DNA from: Dendrolimus kikuchii
Lineage: Eukaryota > Arthropoda > Insecta > Lepidoptera > Lasiocampidae
Assembly: GCA_019925095.2 (NCBI GenBank)
Contig: CM034405.1
Coordinates: forward strand, 12,053,401-12,117,400
Direction: 5' to 3'
Length of the DNA stretch: 64,000 nucleotides
The position numbers and the translations under genes were made by a program. A model generated the notes under the pieces. It had not been told where the DNA came from. It saw only the letters and a list, made by a program, of their open reading frames with translations, and did no database searches. Every line of letters starts with the position of its first letter. The stretch's first letter is position 1. Positions 35,186 through 45,920 of this stretch are shown here, one piece after another.

Positions 35186-35720
35186 TTCTACCGTCTGTAC
35201 AACGGGGAGGGCTCTAATGAGCTATTTGTGTCTACGTCGCCATTTTGTTATCGCACCACTCGCCGGCGATTGGAATTTCATCCACACTTTCTAAACACTT
35301 GGAAGTCATCCACTACACGTGACGCATACTCCTTCATGCCATACGTGTGCAAGGTGTGGAATGAACTCCCTCTCGCGGTTTCCCAGTGTATATAACATGG
35401 AGCTCTTCAAAAAGGGCGTAAACAAATATTTAATCTCTATGCGGTAGGTAACGCAACGCCTCCTCTAGTGTTGCAGATATCCACATGCAACGATAACCTA
35501 CTACCACCAATGGTCGATTCCTATATCTTACTATTCATTCGCTTGCCTTACCATTGGTTGAATTTTGACATTAGTGGCATAGAGCTTATATGAAATTGTA
35601 ACCGACAGTAAAGCAAATTAACGGTCGATAAAATATAGGAATCGGCCAGAAATGGACCGTTTGCCAGTTTGCTTACAAACAAACATTTCCTTATGAAAAT
35701 AATTCAAATCAAATATCCGT
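35186..35720 (+). pseudogene. CR1/Jockey-like LINE C-terminus, broken, with MITE in its tail
   Basis: It reads FYRLYNGEGSNELFVSTSPF, then TWKSSTTRDAYSFMPYVCKV and WNELPLAVSQ before a frameshift and stop near 35393. The next frame holds the SSSKRA/NI remnants. Same family as 13216. The 3' tail continues after the MITE (35514-35650) as GGACCGTTTGCCAGTTTGCT, matching GGAAACGTTTGCCAATTTG at 13526. Confidence 0.7.
35509..35655. mobile_element. Fold-back MITE, copy 1 (in LINE tail)
   Basis: TCGATTCCTATATCTTA at the left mirrors TAAAATATAGGAATCGGCC at the right. The two halves are imperfect inverted repeats over about 60 bp each. AATGG occurs at 35509-35513 and 35651-35655 and may be the target duplication. 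Copies also occur at 42745 and 58884. Confidence 0.7.
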
Positions 35721-35849
35721 ATAAAACTGTAGCATTACTAAAACATGTACAAAAGAACTCATGTTAGCGTTCCATCTTTTTATTATAGCTACATACGTGT
35801 GAAAAATTGAATTACTGAATCAAAAATACAAGCATCACTCGTCTGTACC

Positions 35850-36140
35850 TAATTCAGCGTAGTCGGTGTTGCCTGAAAATAATTTTCACTTTCGCAGCGT
35901 GCGCACTAAAGCGGGACATAAATAATTCGTAGCGAGGTGCCTTTCGGTAAAAAGGCGCAGCAATCGTTAGGTGTTCGCATCAGTTCCAGATCATTTGGCG
36001 GGCGCCTGAGCTCCGTTTACACATGCCACTCAACTGGCGGGTGAGCGCGTTTGTCACTGCGAAGGTCGTTAGCTCGCCTCGACGACGCTCCTCGTCTACG
36101 CGAATTGCCAACTTCCAACACAGTTAGCTAAAATTGTAAA
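35850..36140. promoter_or_regulatory. GC-richer block, possible promoter and 5' exon
   Basis: This block stands out in AT-rich surroundings. It holds a TCAGTTCC initiator-like site near 35983 and a GGCGG then GTGAGC splice donor-like site at 36042. Read as a promoter plus non-coding first exon on the plus strand, but no coding follows in view. It could equally be an old GC-rich repeat. Confidence 0.2.
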
Positions 36141-36462
36141 CTTTATGTTTTGAGGTCTGATATTGATGTGTGTTTATATATGTAAACAATTCGAAGAACA
36201 TGTATTGAACTACATACATAAAATTAAACCGTACAAATAAAACTAAATTATGAATTGAACGAAATATAAATAAAGCTACATATATTACTTACCAATTACA
36301 TATGTACATATAGACGTTTAGAAATAAAATATAGATCTTAAATTCTTTATTTTTAATAAGTAGCTGGAAGTACAGAGGCTAATCTTTGGATCATGCGTAG
36401 CCTGTATCAAACACTTTGAAAGATCTCCTCAGAACCCCATTGCCCCAGGCTTCAAACCTGAA

Positions 36463-36467
<5 letters not shown>

Positions 36468-36532
<65 letters not shown>
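36468..36532. repeat. (AT)n microsatellite
   Basis: Uninterrupted AT dinucleotide run. Confidence 0.95.
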
Positions 36533-36534
<2 letters not shown>

Positions 36535-37738
36535 CTAAAGATTTAGGACCTGCCTAAGTGACATAGTGGCTACATATTAACCTGCGCAAGAATAAATCAT
36601 ATTCGAACTTCGTCCACGCTTGACTTGAAATTCCCGGAACGGAAAAGAATGTAAGCTATCGTTTTAGTGAAAACTGTATCGGCATTAGGTAATTTTTATA
36701 CACCTGAACAAGTGAACAACTACAACCCACTTCCGCGAAAATTCCCGCGGGATTCCCAGAATAAAAAATATCACACATTTACATATATTATGCAATTGTT
36801 TTTACAAAAACAAAAATTATCTTTCTAACCTGGCAACACCAGTTGGCAGCTACCAAGACGCGAGTTATTGGAAAGAAAATTGTGCTGACTGCAAGGCCCG
36901 TCGAGCTTTTATCTCGTCGCGTTTACCACCGGCTCTTTACAGAATATTCCTGGCACTAATTTGTTGTCCAGTTACTTCTAGTTCTACTTTTACGGAACTA
37001 GTACGGAAACCTAATTCCATAACTATTTTGACTAAAACAGAACCGTTATGAAGTCGTCATGTCTGTGTACGCCTCAGTATTATTTCTTTGAAACTACTTT
37101 CACCAGGCAACAGCTGGTCCCCTATAAGACCAGATGATTATAACTGTGAAGATGCAACAAATTCAAATGCATTTAATCTGTGCATCAGATTAGATACTTC
37201 CCTGCAACGCTAGTGAAAGCACTAATCCCATGTAAATATTTATTATAGTTAACAACAATATTATTAAAAAGTTCCCTGCAATAACACGTGTGATTTCTTA
37301 CGCTACTTATTTCTAACTTACTGTATCTCGGCAGCTTCCTTGAATTATATAGATACTTGCTTCGATAGTGTGCACCCGCCCAGAATACTGCATGCATTAA
37401 ACTTGTTCATCCTCTAAAATGAGGCCGAAATACGCCCCGGCCTTTGGTCTGAAATTATTTTAAAAGCTTTCGGAGCTATCCTTATTTTTTACGATGGTTT
37501 TAATGTAAGCTATGTTATTTATTTTTAAACTCTTTGAGGATTTGCAGTATCTTGTACTAAACCAATTGTGATTAGTTAGGTAAACTCTCGTCTGTAAATT
37601 AAAATTCAAACATGCTTTCAATTGAAAATTGTAATTATAATTCATCAATTTAATATGATTTAGGCATGTAGAGAAAATTGCTAAAAGCAGACTCACAAAA
37701 CCTGTGTATGACAGCAGTTTGAATGGTAGAGTCGTAAA
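36533..37738. other. No gene seen
   Basis: AGAACCGTTATGAAGTCGTC at 37031 belongs to a loose dispersed family (compare 60495). Otherwise AT-rich and empty. Confidence 0.4.
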
Positions 37739-37930
37739 CTGGTAAACCGCGATGTACTCTCCTTGATCAAATTAAACATATTTTAAAGCAAGATCTCAGG
37801 TAAGCACCTCAAATACACGTGTATGCATAAAAATATAATGAATGTGAATGAAGCGAAAAGTGTTTTTCAGGATCGTAGCAAATGAAGATCCATCGTATCT
37901 GCCCTCCCCAAAGGGAAACAGGTGTAACAA
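37739..37930 (+). pseudogene. RTE-like LINE C-terminal fragment
   Basis: With frame changes the plus strand reads GKPRCTLLDQIKHILKQDLR and then MNVNEAKSVFQDRSK, a TGA in place of Trp, RSIVSALPKGKQV and a stop. This matches GRPRHTFHDQIDRVL and MNVKEASEVCKNGPKWRSVV at 32526. Short and decayed. Confidence 0.65.
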
Positions 37931-38159
37931 TATGTGATTATTAACTCTTTACAGTTACAGCATTACATTACAGGAAAGCTTAAAGCCTAAGATTACTATT
38001 CAGCACAAAAGGCGGTCTTATCGCTTAAGAGTCATCTTTTCCAGACAATCTATGGCGGGAATAAATTAGACTGGAAACAGCAATAGTGACATTATTATTG
38101 TATGATTATTTAAATTTTAATAATAAATATATGTATATTTTATATAAACCCATAAAAGA

Positions 38160-38990
38160 GTTTTGTGGCGAAGTCTTAGGTGAGTAGCGAAACCTCGTAC
38201 CCGACTCCGGGGGGCCAAGGCAAGGCCCCCTGCCTCCGTACTTGCATTAACGAGCAGGAACGGAGGGGAGATTGCTAGAGCTAAAACTCAAGTTCCAGTG
38301 GTGGAAGTGACAAATTGCCAAACGTCGAAAGGAGCTTCGGTGAACACACATCCGTCTTGAACCTCGCCAATTTTATACGGCATTTTTTGGGGCCCATGCA
38401 TGGAGTGGCGAGTCACCGTCTGCCTATTTTTTACATGTTCCCTGAACATTGCGGCGGGCAGATGACATAGTCCCCATATTTCCAGATCCCTAATTCCACT
38501 AGCAGTTAATGCTAATAGCCCGGTACCTTTTATTTTAATTTCCTACAATAGTCCTACACTGACGGTGGCTTGTCCTTGAGTACATTTTTATATGGTGTAG
38601 TCGCCAGTTAGTGTCACGCCACATTTACATTAAATTTGTCAAGGTGTGTTGGCCTTCCCATGGTCCCCCCACGCAAGCTCTCTAAAAGTCCGGGCTATTT
38701 CTATGGCCCGGCGTCTTTCAGGACATACACCAATACATAACTACTCCAGTGTCCTTTTTTAACAATTGAAATATGCTTACTCGTTACTACGTAACGTAAT
38801 TCCAGTTTATACAGCTTCCCCTTGTAATCATGTTTTCTAACTTTGGACCCGGTAACCTTGATAACCCGAGCCGGGGAGGACCGCCCCTTCAGATAAAACC
38901 TTCCAAATGACACCTAACTTGTCTTACTTCTACTCGGAGGACGGAAATATCTGAAAAATGTTTCCTATTCATTTTGCCTTTAGGCCCGAC
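38160..38990. other. GC-rich island with hairpin, unrecognised
   Basis: About 800 bp of clearly higher GC than its surroundings. GGGGGCC and GGCCCCC (38212-38233) form a 7-bp stem with a 7-nt loop. A minus-strand frame at 38701-38913 (VIKVTGSKVRKHDYKGKLYK and onward) has no recognised homology. It looks like part of a mobile element, for instance a 5' UTR region, but I cannot identify it. Confidence 0.4.
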
Positions 38991-40050
38991 GCCGCCTAAA
39001 AGGTTATCTTCATTCATACTAATCAAATAGAGTTCTAAATAATGTAGCATTGTCCACGTATTGTTTTTAAAAAGAGAGAAAATATATATTCCAATTAATT
39101 CAGTTTTTAATAAATATACGTTTTAACCGTTTGAAGTCCGTATTTTATTTGGTTTTTTGTGCGTCTTTGTTTTGAGTTTTTCTGTGTGCACCGGAATACA
39201 AGCTAACTTTATTGATAATTTGCCTTTTTTTTTCACTTCTCATCCATTTTAATTTTAATATTATATACAATTATTAGATCTAGGCATGTTGCTGAAGAGT
39301 TCGCTTCTTCTCTTCAAGCGACATCATGTTGCGAATCGGTGGTAAATTATATTAGGCTCCCATAGAATAAATAATAACCATAAACAAAAATATTAATAAT
39401 TAAATTGAACAAGTGGCGGTAGACAAAATAAAGCTTTAACAATACTTATTGACACGACATCTTTGTCTTCCGTGATCAAGGCTACTGAAAAAGTGACCGA
39501 AACGTAAGAATAATAAAATCAAATACAATACCGCACTTAAAACCGATAAAACGGAGTTTAATTCTAGATTATGGAGGTGAACATGTAATAAAAACATAGT
39601 TTAGGCGTCTGTGAATGGTTACCACTTAGCAATGATTAACACAGCTATTTGACAAGCATTTTATACACTATCGACATTTTTCTCTTTTCACTTTACAATA
39701 ATATAAATATTTACAACATTTTATTGCGACTGTTTTATGTCATTTAGCTTTAAATTCTAGTAGTAGGGTTAACCATTGTTGGCACCCCACCAATGATTGG
39801 CACCCAGTGAATTGAGTTTTTTTTTTGTACCCATAATGCTGTTGTTATCATTGTATGGCTACAAAATAAATAAGATTTCTTAATGTTTTGAACATAATAT
39901 AGGTGCCTATCATACTGTGGTGTTAACAATGGAATAGATTCCCAGATTATGTACCAATATCTGTAGATTTGCTATTAATGTTATAAAGTTGTATGATATG
40001 TGTTATATTTAATGACGAATAAATAAATACAATCGCAAATGTAAATTATT
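38991..40050. other. No gene seen; possible LINE tail at 39260-39370
   Basis: GCTGAAGAGTTCGCTTCTTC, then GTTGCGAATCGGTGGTAAAT resemble a LINE 3' UTR. The rest is AT-rich. Confidence 0.4.
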
Positions 40051-40300
40051 ATCCAAATTCACGAGCACCTCGCGAGAACGCGAGAAAAGGTCGAGAAACG
40101 ACCGAAATGTGGCACCGATTCTCGTCTTTTCTCGAGATGTTCTCACAACTTCCTCGCGAAGTTCTCAAAGAATATGGAGCGTCTATTATGTTTAGCACTT
40201 CGTAATGACTCTCCACAATCTTCTTTCGGGTAACTGAGATGGGATATAACGACAAGTTTCTTTGTGAAATCTACCCAGTTGGGAATCGAATCCGGGATCT
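40051..40300. other. Palindrome-rich block and B-box-like site
   Basis: GGTCGAGAAACGACC (40089-40103) is a perfect small palindrome, surrounded by repeated TCGCGAGAACGCGAG/TTCTCGAGA motifs. At 40281-40293 the minus strand reads GGATTCGATTCCC, a Pol III B-box match, probably from an old tRNA-type SINE. No cloverleaf could be drawn, so no tRNA gene is called. Confidence 0.4.
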
Positions 40301-41555
40301 TTACGTTCTGGTGAACTGGATGAAGTAATAATCAAACACTTTAAGTATATGACGTCATTATTTCCGAAAAGTCAAAATCTTGTACATAAAATGTGTTTGC
40401 TGTAAAATCTTCGACATTTTCATATCATATTTCAGCTTCGCCCGATATGACTGTTTTCTATAATATTTTTACGCATATTTTTATTGGCACCCTTCGTTTT
40501 CCGTCACGTTTATCCAAATAAAACAAATACAAGAGGTAAATTCTCAAAGTGCCCATTCATCGAAATATAAAGCGCTAACAGTGAAGAAACGAGCCAAATA
40601 ATGCCAGAATGTCGCAATAACTCAGCAAGTGCACCGCTGTTTGTTTGCTTTTCTTCATGCTTAAATGCGCCTTTGACGTAATCTTGGAACAAAGGGAATT
40701 TCTGCTCATCTGGCGTCTTCATAATGGGTGCAAAGGTATTAATTATTTCTCCACAAAAGGCTACGGTGGCAAGTACAGTTGGTTGTGAATCAACTATTTA
40801 AAATAAAACGGATTCTTATTATGTTTTTAGTATTACGTAGCCATTTTTAGCAAAAACGTAGAATGCCTTCCTATCTAATTTTATATTTACAGACCAAGTA
40901 GTTATTGAGAAAATGACTATATACAAAGACAGATGATCAAATAGACTAGAATATATAAGAATATGGTTGTATACGGGGATTCCGTTTAGGCCATGATAGT
41001 TAAAGAACATTAAAGTCTTTTGAATTCACTGGTTCAATTGGGTATTTGACACGTATTACTAATTAAAATAAATTCTAAAATAGTTTTCATATAAAAGTAA
41101 AGGCATCAAAATATCTTGGTATCCTCTTCCTTTCAACAGTTTGTTATAGAATTAAATTATTATAGTTTAAATAACAATTAATACGCTATTTGACTCGTCA
41201 AAATTATGACGTCTAAGCCAGTTTTTCATACAAAACCAAGAAGGCTATGACATTTTGTGCGATTATAAAAAGCGTCTCAGTTGATTTGATTGTCAAATAC
41301 CCAATTTGTTTTAGAGGTTTAGGCGGGACTTGAATAGTAATATTTCGTTGTGCAGTTTTTGTTATATTTTTTTTATTGATAAGTAATTTTATTTAAAAAT
41401 AGTTTTAGGGTGTCGATTATTTTTATCGAATCAAATTACGTTAAATCTTAACTGTTTTGTGGCACATGCTTTATCGAGCTGAACAAGATCTCCTTTATTT
41501 CCATAGGCTTTTTTGTTAACGCTGAGGAAATGCATTAGAGCATATCCTCGGGCCC
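40301..41555. other. No gene seen
   Basis: AT-rich. Short frames at 40510 and 40819 (minus) have no motif support. Confidence 0.4.
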
Positions 41556-41815
41556 CGGCGGAGGCCTCTGACGGACACAACCTTCTGATAATAGAAGTTG
41601 CAAGCACTGACCGCCAGACTCTCCAGTGTCCCTCCGCATTGTATTGAGGCGCCACGAGGCCGTAATCATAGGAATGACTACAATGACGCCTCGATGTAAG
41701 CCGAAAAGTACTGGTATCTCTGGGACCAGGACCCCCACAGCATGGGGCGTGGCACGCCAGGAGGATCAACCCCCCGTCGTCGTCCCCGTCCCCCGTCCCA
41801 CAACGACCTATCAGT
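41556..41815 (-). other. GC-rich block with G-quadruplex-type run
   Basis: Open frames exist on both strands with no recognised product. The minus strand at 41770-41799 carries G-runs of 6, 4, 5 and 3 separated by short spacers, which fits a G-quadruplex pattern. May be part of an unrecognised mobile element. Confidence 0.4.
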
Positions 41816-42359
41816 TTGGCTTTAAGATTATTCTAAAAATAAAATATTTATGGACACTTACCACTGGCCAGAAACCAAATCGTACAGTGGTGTTTTAGAA
41901 GAAGTATTTTAAACAGGTATTACAGTTACCCAAGAGATGCGTTCACTCGAATCATCTCAAACGAGTTAGTGAATACTATATCTTGACTTATGAATTATCT
42001 TGCGGTTGATGGTATACACAACGCTCCAGCTAAAATTATTTCGGATAGAGAATAATTTATTGCTCGCAAGTGTATCATTTGGGGTGAAATTGCAACGACC
42101 AAAGTAGCGGAATGTACGGAATTAAGTTTAAAGCTCTCGGTTACACAGACCTGTTCTTTGGGTTTTTGTGTGCTAATGAGGCGACGAACAGGCACTCTGA
42201 CGGGGAAGTGGTTGTTAAAAATACTATTTTAGAACATTAGGGTTGCCACTTGGATGCAGCTAACGTAGTACATATTAAGCTACTTAATTCTCTATAAATC
42301 TTGCTGCATTGCGGAAATATACAAGAAGTATGGACTTTTTATTTTTATCTTTTAGCTTT
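41816..42359. other. No gene seen
   Basis: Nothing supported. Confidence 0.4.
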
Positions 42360-42675
42360 ATCCGTGCAGGAACGGAGAAAGAATACAATTTCCTGCGGCC
42401 GGACGGCCTGTCGTAGAAGACGACAAAACAAGCCACAACCAGTTGGTAGGGCAGTTGCCCGACTGAATGGCTACCACCCCTGGTCTAAAGTATGTCGCCA
42501 TAACAACCTTGTGTTGTGTTCCGGCATAAGTGACCAGGTTCCAATCTCCCTTAAGAGATCAGCACCGCATTTGTAGCACCTTTGGTGTTGCAAATGTCCA
42601 TAGGCGGTGGTAACCGCTTTCCATCAAGTGGGCCGTCTGCCTGTCTGCTGAAGTCCTGCAATAAAATATAAAAAA
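42360..42675 (+). repeat. SINE family A, full length
   Basis: ATCCGTGCAGGAACGGAG start, the GTCGCCATAACAACC middle, GTTGCAAATGTCCATAGGCG and a GCAATAAAATATAAAAAA end. A near-consensus copy. Confidence 0.9.
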
Positions 42676-42744
42676 TCTACTTAAAAACTATTATAGGTCG
42701 TTTATTTCTGGACCGTATTATTATTAGAATGTTACTGTATCATA

Positions 42745-42879
42745 GACCGTTTCTACACCTTACCAACCGTTTATTTGCCTTACTGTCGATTAAAATTTGA
42801 CGTAATCTCCACACAAGTAATGTTAAAATTCAACCAATGTTAAGGCAAGTGAATGAATAGTAAGATATAGGAACCGGCC
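42745..42879 (-). mobile_element. Fold-back MITE, copy 2
   Basis: Read on the minus strand: GGCCGGTTCCTATATCTTAC, TATTCATTCACTTGCCTTAA, GGTTGAATTTTAACATTA and then GACAGTAAGGCAAATAAACG, in the same order as copy 1 at 35514. Ends are mutually inverted. Confidence 0.7.
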
Positions 42880-42970
42880 CTCAAAAGAATAAAAGTATAG
42901 ACGGAGTTTACGTGAACAAAAGCGTCAAATTAAGTAAAGAATTTATAAACGTGTGTACCTAAACTTATAC

Positions 42971-43218
42971 TAATATATAACGCTGAAGAGTATGTTTGCT
43001 TGACAACGCTAATCTCAGAACCTACTAGTCTGATTTGAAAAATTATTTCATTGTTAGATAGCTCATTTATCGAGGACGGTTATAGACTATATATATATCA
43101 TCACGCTAAGACAAGAGGAGCGGCGCACAAATGAAGAATGTTTCAAAATCGGGTGGGTTTTTTCAACTTACTTTTTTATTAACTATTCCACGCGGATGAA
43201 GTCGCGGGCAGCAGCTAG
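42971..43218 (+). mobile_element. Helitron-like terminus with TATAACGCTGAAGAG-type body
   Basis: The body starts near AATATATAACGCTGAAGAGT. The end is CCACGCGGATGAAGTCGCGG, then GCAGCAG and CTAG followed by T, with a CGCG/CGCG hairpin. The 3' end matches that at 24721 (opposite strand), although the bodies differ. Confidence 0.5.
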
Positions 43219-44351
43219 TGTACGTAGTTTCCGTCTGTGTGGTTAATGTATCCACTGGAAACCTTTATCCAGATTAATTCAACCAAATTCTCTTAACGCA
43301 CTGAGGCGTGATCGGCTTCCTTTAGCTGGATTCACTCTGAGAACTCGGGGTTCGGTCTACCTATTTTGTTAGTCTCAGGTTATTGTATTAAGTTCGTGGC
43401 GCTTAGTCCTGAGTTGTAGATGAGCGGTTCAGCGTTGCGTTATAGTAGAATTCCTATGATGTAAGAATTACTTGAAGCGATTGTTTTTGTTGTTGTTTAA
43501 CGAGTCCAGTCTTCTATATGTGGAATCACCAACTAATATCATAATCGAAAACTTCGGGAAGTTAAATGGGTGTGTTTCGCTAGTTTCGCTTTTCCGCAAA
43601 ATCCGGTTAACGGACTTTGATAAAACTTAACAGTAAATAATAATTATAGCTTATACATCAGAATAACTAGATTATAATTGAATCAGAAAATGTACCTAAG
43701 AGTCTGGCGGTGCGTATTGCCGACGGAGCGTGGGGCAAGGTATATATAGTACGCATCAACGCCGGCTGCGTGACCCGAAGGAGGGACAGACGTTAAAAGA
43801 AAGACGTCGTAGACAGTTGTGTCCATAATACGATTTTTCAGGACAGATACAAAAGTCGTGGGCGACCGCTAGTATGAATAAAATCTTCAGACACTACCAC
43901 TTTGAAAATCTATTTTAGTTTTCTACACTGTTTTCTCCACTTCAAACAGTACCTATGTGAAACCCATCTATAAGATAAGATCCAACTTATTCATGCCCAT
44001 TATTCTACTGTGCTTAAGAAACTAATTATTTATTCAACAATTATTTCTTACTTGACCAAATATATTTACTCTCAAAAGTTAAAAATATTTGTACCCATAC
44101 GCATAGAATTAATATACTTAAAACCCTAGTAGGTGCTAGAAAAGTGAAGCACTTTTAAGTGAACCTAAAAGTCTCAGTTCACTTGTCGACACGTCGGTCC
44201 CGTCAGTCCGCAAGACAAAGCCTCAGTGTGACGAGCTCAATAGTTCCAGTTCCCTAATTTTTAAAAAGACTATTTACTTTCAACATTATTTATGCCTTTG
44301 TGTGCGTGACAACGAAACTAATTACATGGCGCTCATTCACACATCGATTCT
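43219..44351. other. No gene seen
   Basis: GTATATATAGTACGCATCAA at 43740 resembles a TATA promoter box but has no coding context. Otherwise empty. Confidence 0.4.
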
Positions 44352-44598
44352 ATCCGTGCAGGAACGGAGAAAGAATACTAATTCTTGCGGCCAGACGGCC
44401 AGTTCGTAAGAGGCGACAAAACCACCCACAGCCAGGTAGGTGGTAGGGTATTTGCCTAGGGGCCTAGCGTATATCGCCATAATAACTTTGAGCTGTGTCC
44501 CGGCATTAGTGGCCATGTTCCAGTCCGATTTTCGGCAGCACATTGGTAATACCTAGTGTTGCATATCTTTATAGACGACAGTAACCACTTTCCATTAC
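44352..44598 (+). repeat. SINE family A, decayed
   Basis: ATCCGTGCAGGAACGGAG start, with deletions in the middle (the ACTGGATGGCTACC block is lost) and no A-tail. Confidence 0.75.
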
Positions 44599-45039
44599 AG
44601 TTATGTAATTTTCTAGGATACTATATCTCTAGGTATTATTACTCTAAGCCCATACGTATATATAATTAATAGAGAGCATTAAACTTTGATTGGCTCTTCG
44701 TAGTCTAAGGAGAGTAAAAGCATCATTAAGTTTAGTGCAGCTACAAATTGCGTGCTCAGTGCTGCCCCACAGCGACCATATAGCTCGGAATAAAACCTGC
44801 CATATACATGGTTACAGCTTCCGAACATCTTCTCTTATAACCACACATTAAGCTGGACTTTTATTATTCGTTTTACAGTAACACGTAAGAAATCTATAAC
44901 CACGCTCGTTATTCAGGTGAACTCAACGTAGTAAGCTTTAACGACTCAATTAGCAATGAGAGATAAATGATGAATGAATGAATGAGAGGATGGAGACAAA
45001 TGCTTTAAGCATGCATAGTTTTCGAATATTTTTATAAAA
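44599..45039. other. No gene seen
   Basis: A short GAAT repeat lies at 44970-44990. Nothing else. Confidence 0.4.
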
Positions 45040-45230
45040 CTAGCTGTTGTGCGCGGCTCCGCTCGCGTAGGTAAACAATATTCACAGTTTGAATAGTCAA
45101 AAATAGTTAAAAGGTAGCCCCTTTTTTGCCCTCTTAGGGGTTAAATTTCCAAAAACGCCGATATACATATGCGTTAATTTCTTCTTGACTTGACTTCGAT
45201 TAATATTTCAAGCAAAATATAAACATGTTT
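45040..45230 (-). mobile_element. Helitron-like terminus, minus strand
   Basis: Read on the minus strand the end is GCGAGCGGAGCCGCGC, then ACAACAG and CTAG followed by T. The body GGTAGCCCCTTTTTTGCCCT, then CTTAGGGGTT resembles 8030-8110. The 5' boundary was not found. Confidence 0.45.
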
Positions 45231-45385
45231 TGTTAAATAGTTTTTTGACATGCGATGTAGCTATTTATGTTTTTATTGAGAATCCGTCAATGATGAAATC
45301 AGAGGACGTTCGTCGCTTCTACGAAATCCTTTACTGTGTGAGAATTAACAGCCATTTGGCCGATTCGTTACAGTTTTACACAACT

Positions 45386-45920
45386 GGAAGTGCCCTGGAA
45401 GATGGGTCGCCCCTTAGTATGGGACGCGTCTTGCGTCGATACTTTGGCAGCGTCCCATCTTCCAGCTACTAGCATGTCTGCCGGTACAGCTGCTGCACAA
45501 CAGGAGGCCCTAAAACGCCGCAAATACTCAGCCATCGGAAATGGCTACATATTTGCGGCTTTTGGGGTCGAGACCCTGGGACCATGGGGGCCTGAGGCGC
45601 ACAAGCTTTATCGGGACATAGCCAAACGTCTGGTGGATGTCTCACGTGACCAAAAGACTGGTTTATACCTCGCACAGCGCATCAGCATTGCCATTCAGAG
45701 AGGCAATGTGGCCAGTCTTTTGGGCACGTTTCCGACTGAGAGCGGTCTAGAACTAGATTTTATACTTTAATTTTAGTTTGTATATATAGTTTATTTTTAG
45801 TTTAATTTATTGTATAGTTTAATTTATAAGTTAATTTATTTTTAGTATTTAATTATATGTTTTAAGTTAGTTTTAGTTTGATATTAATTGTTATTTTAAT
45901 TTTTGCCTAAATATATTTTG
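45386..45920 (+). pseudogene. LINE/retroelement C-terminus with endonuclease-like domain
   Basis: An open frame to the stop at 45768-45770 reads PWKMGRPLVWDASCVDTLAA, then ALKRRKYSAIGNGYIFAAFG, VETLGPWGPEAHKLYRDIAK and QRISIAIQRGNVASLLGTF. The order WD.(T/S)C.DT, KRRKY and (V)ET.G is what I associate with a PD-(D/E)XK, restriction-like nuclease domain placed after the RT in certain retroelements. That is pattern memory, not a search result. The usual upstream RPDG-type motif and the RT are missing, so this is a 5'-truncated copy. An AT-rich 3' UTR with repeated TTTAGTTTA units follows to about 45920. A decayed sister copy lies at 2290 on the minus strand. Confidence 0.6.

Noticed and set aside
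40281..40293. tRNA gene from a B-box match
   Set aside because: No A box at the right distance and no cloverleaf; more likely an old SINE head.
41431..41898. Frames of 67-112 codons on both strands
   Set aside because: GC-rich composition suppresses stops; no family recognised.
45230..45472. 80-codon frame ending in SMGRVLRRYFGSVPSSSY
   Set aside because: Its last third is a shifted reading of the endonuclease-like frame, and the first part has no motif.
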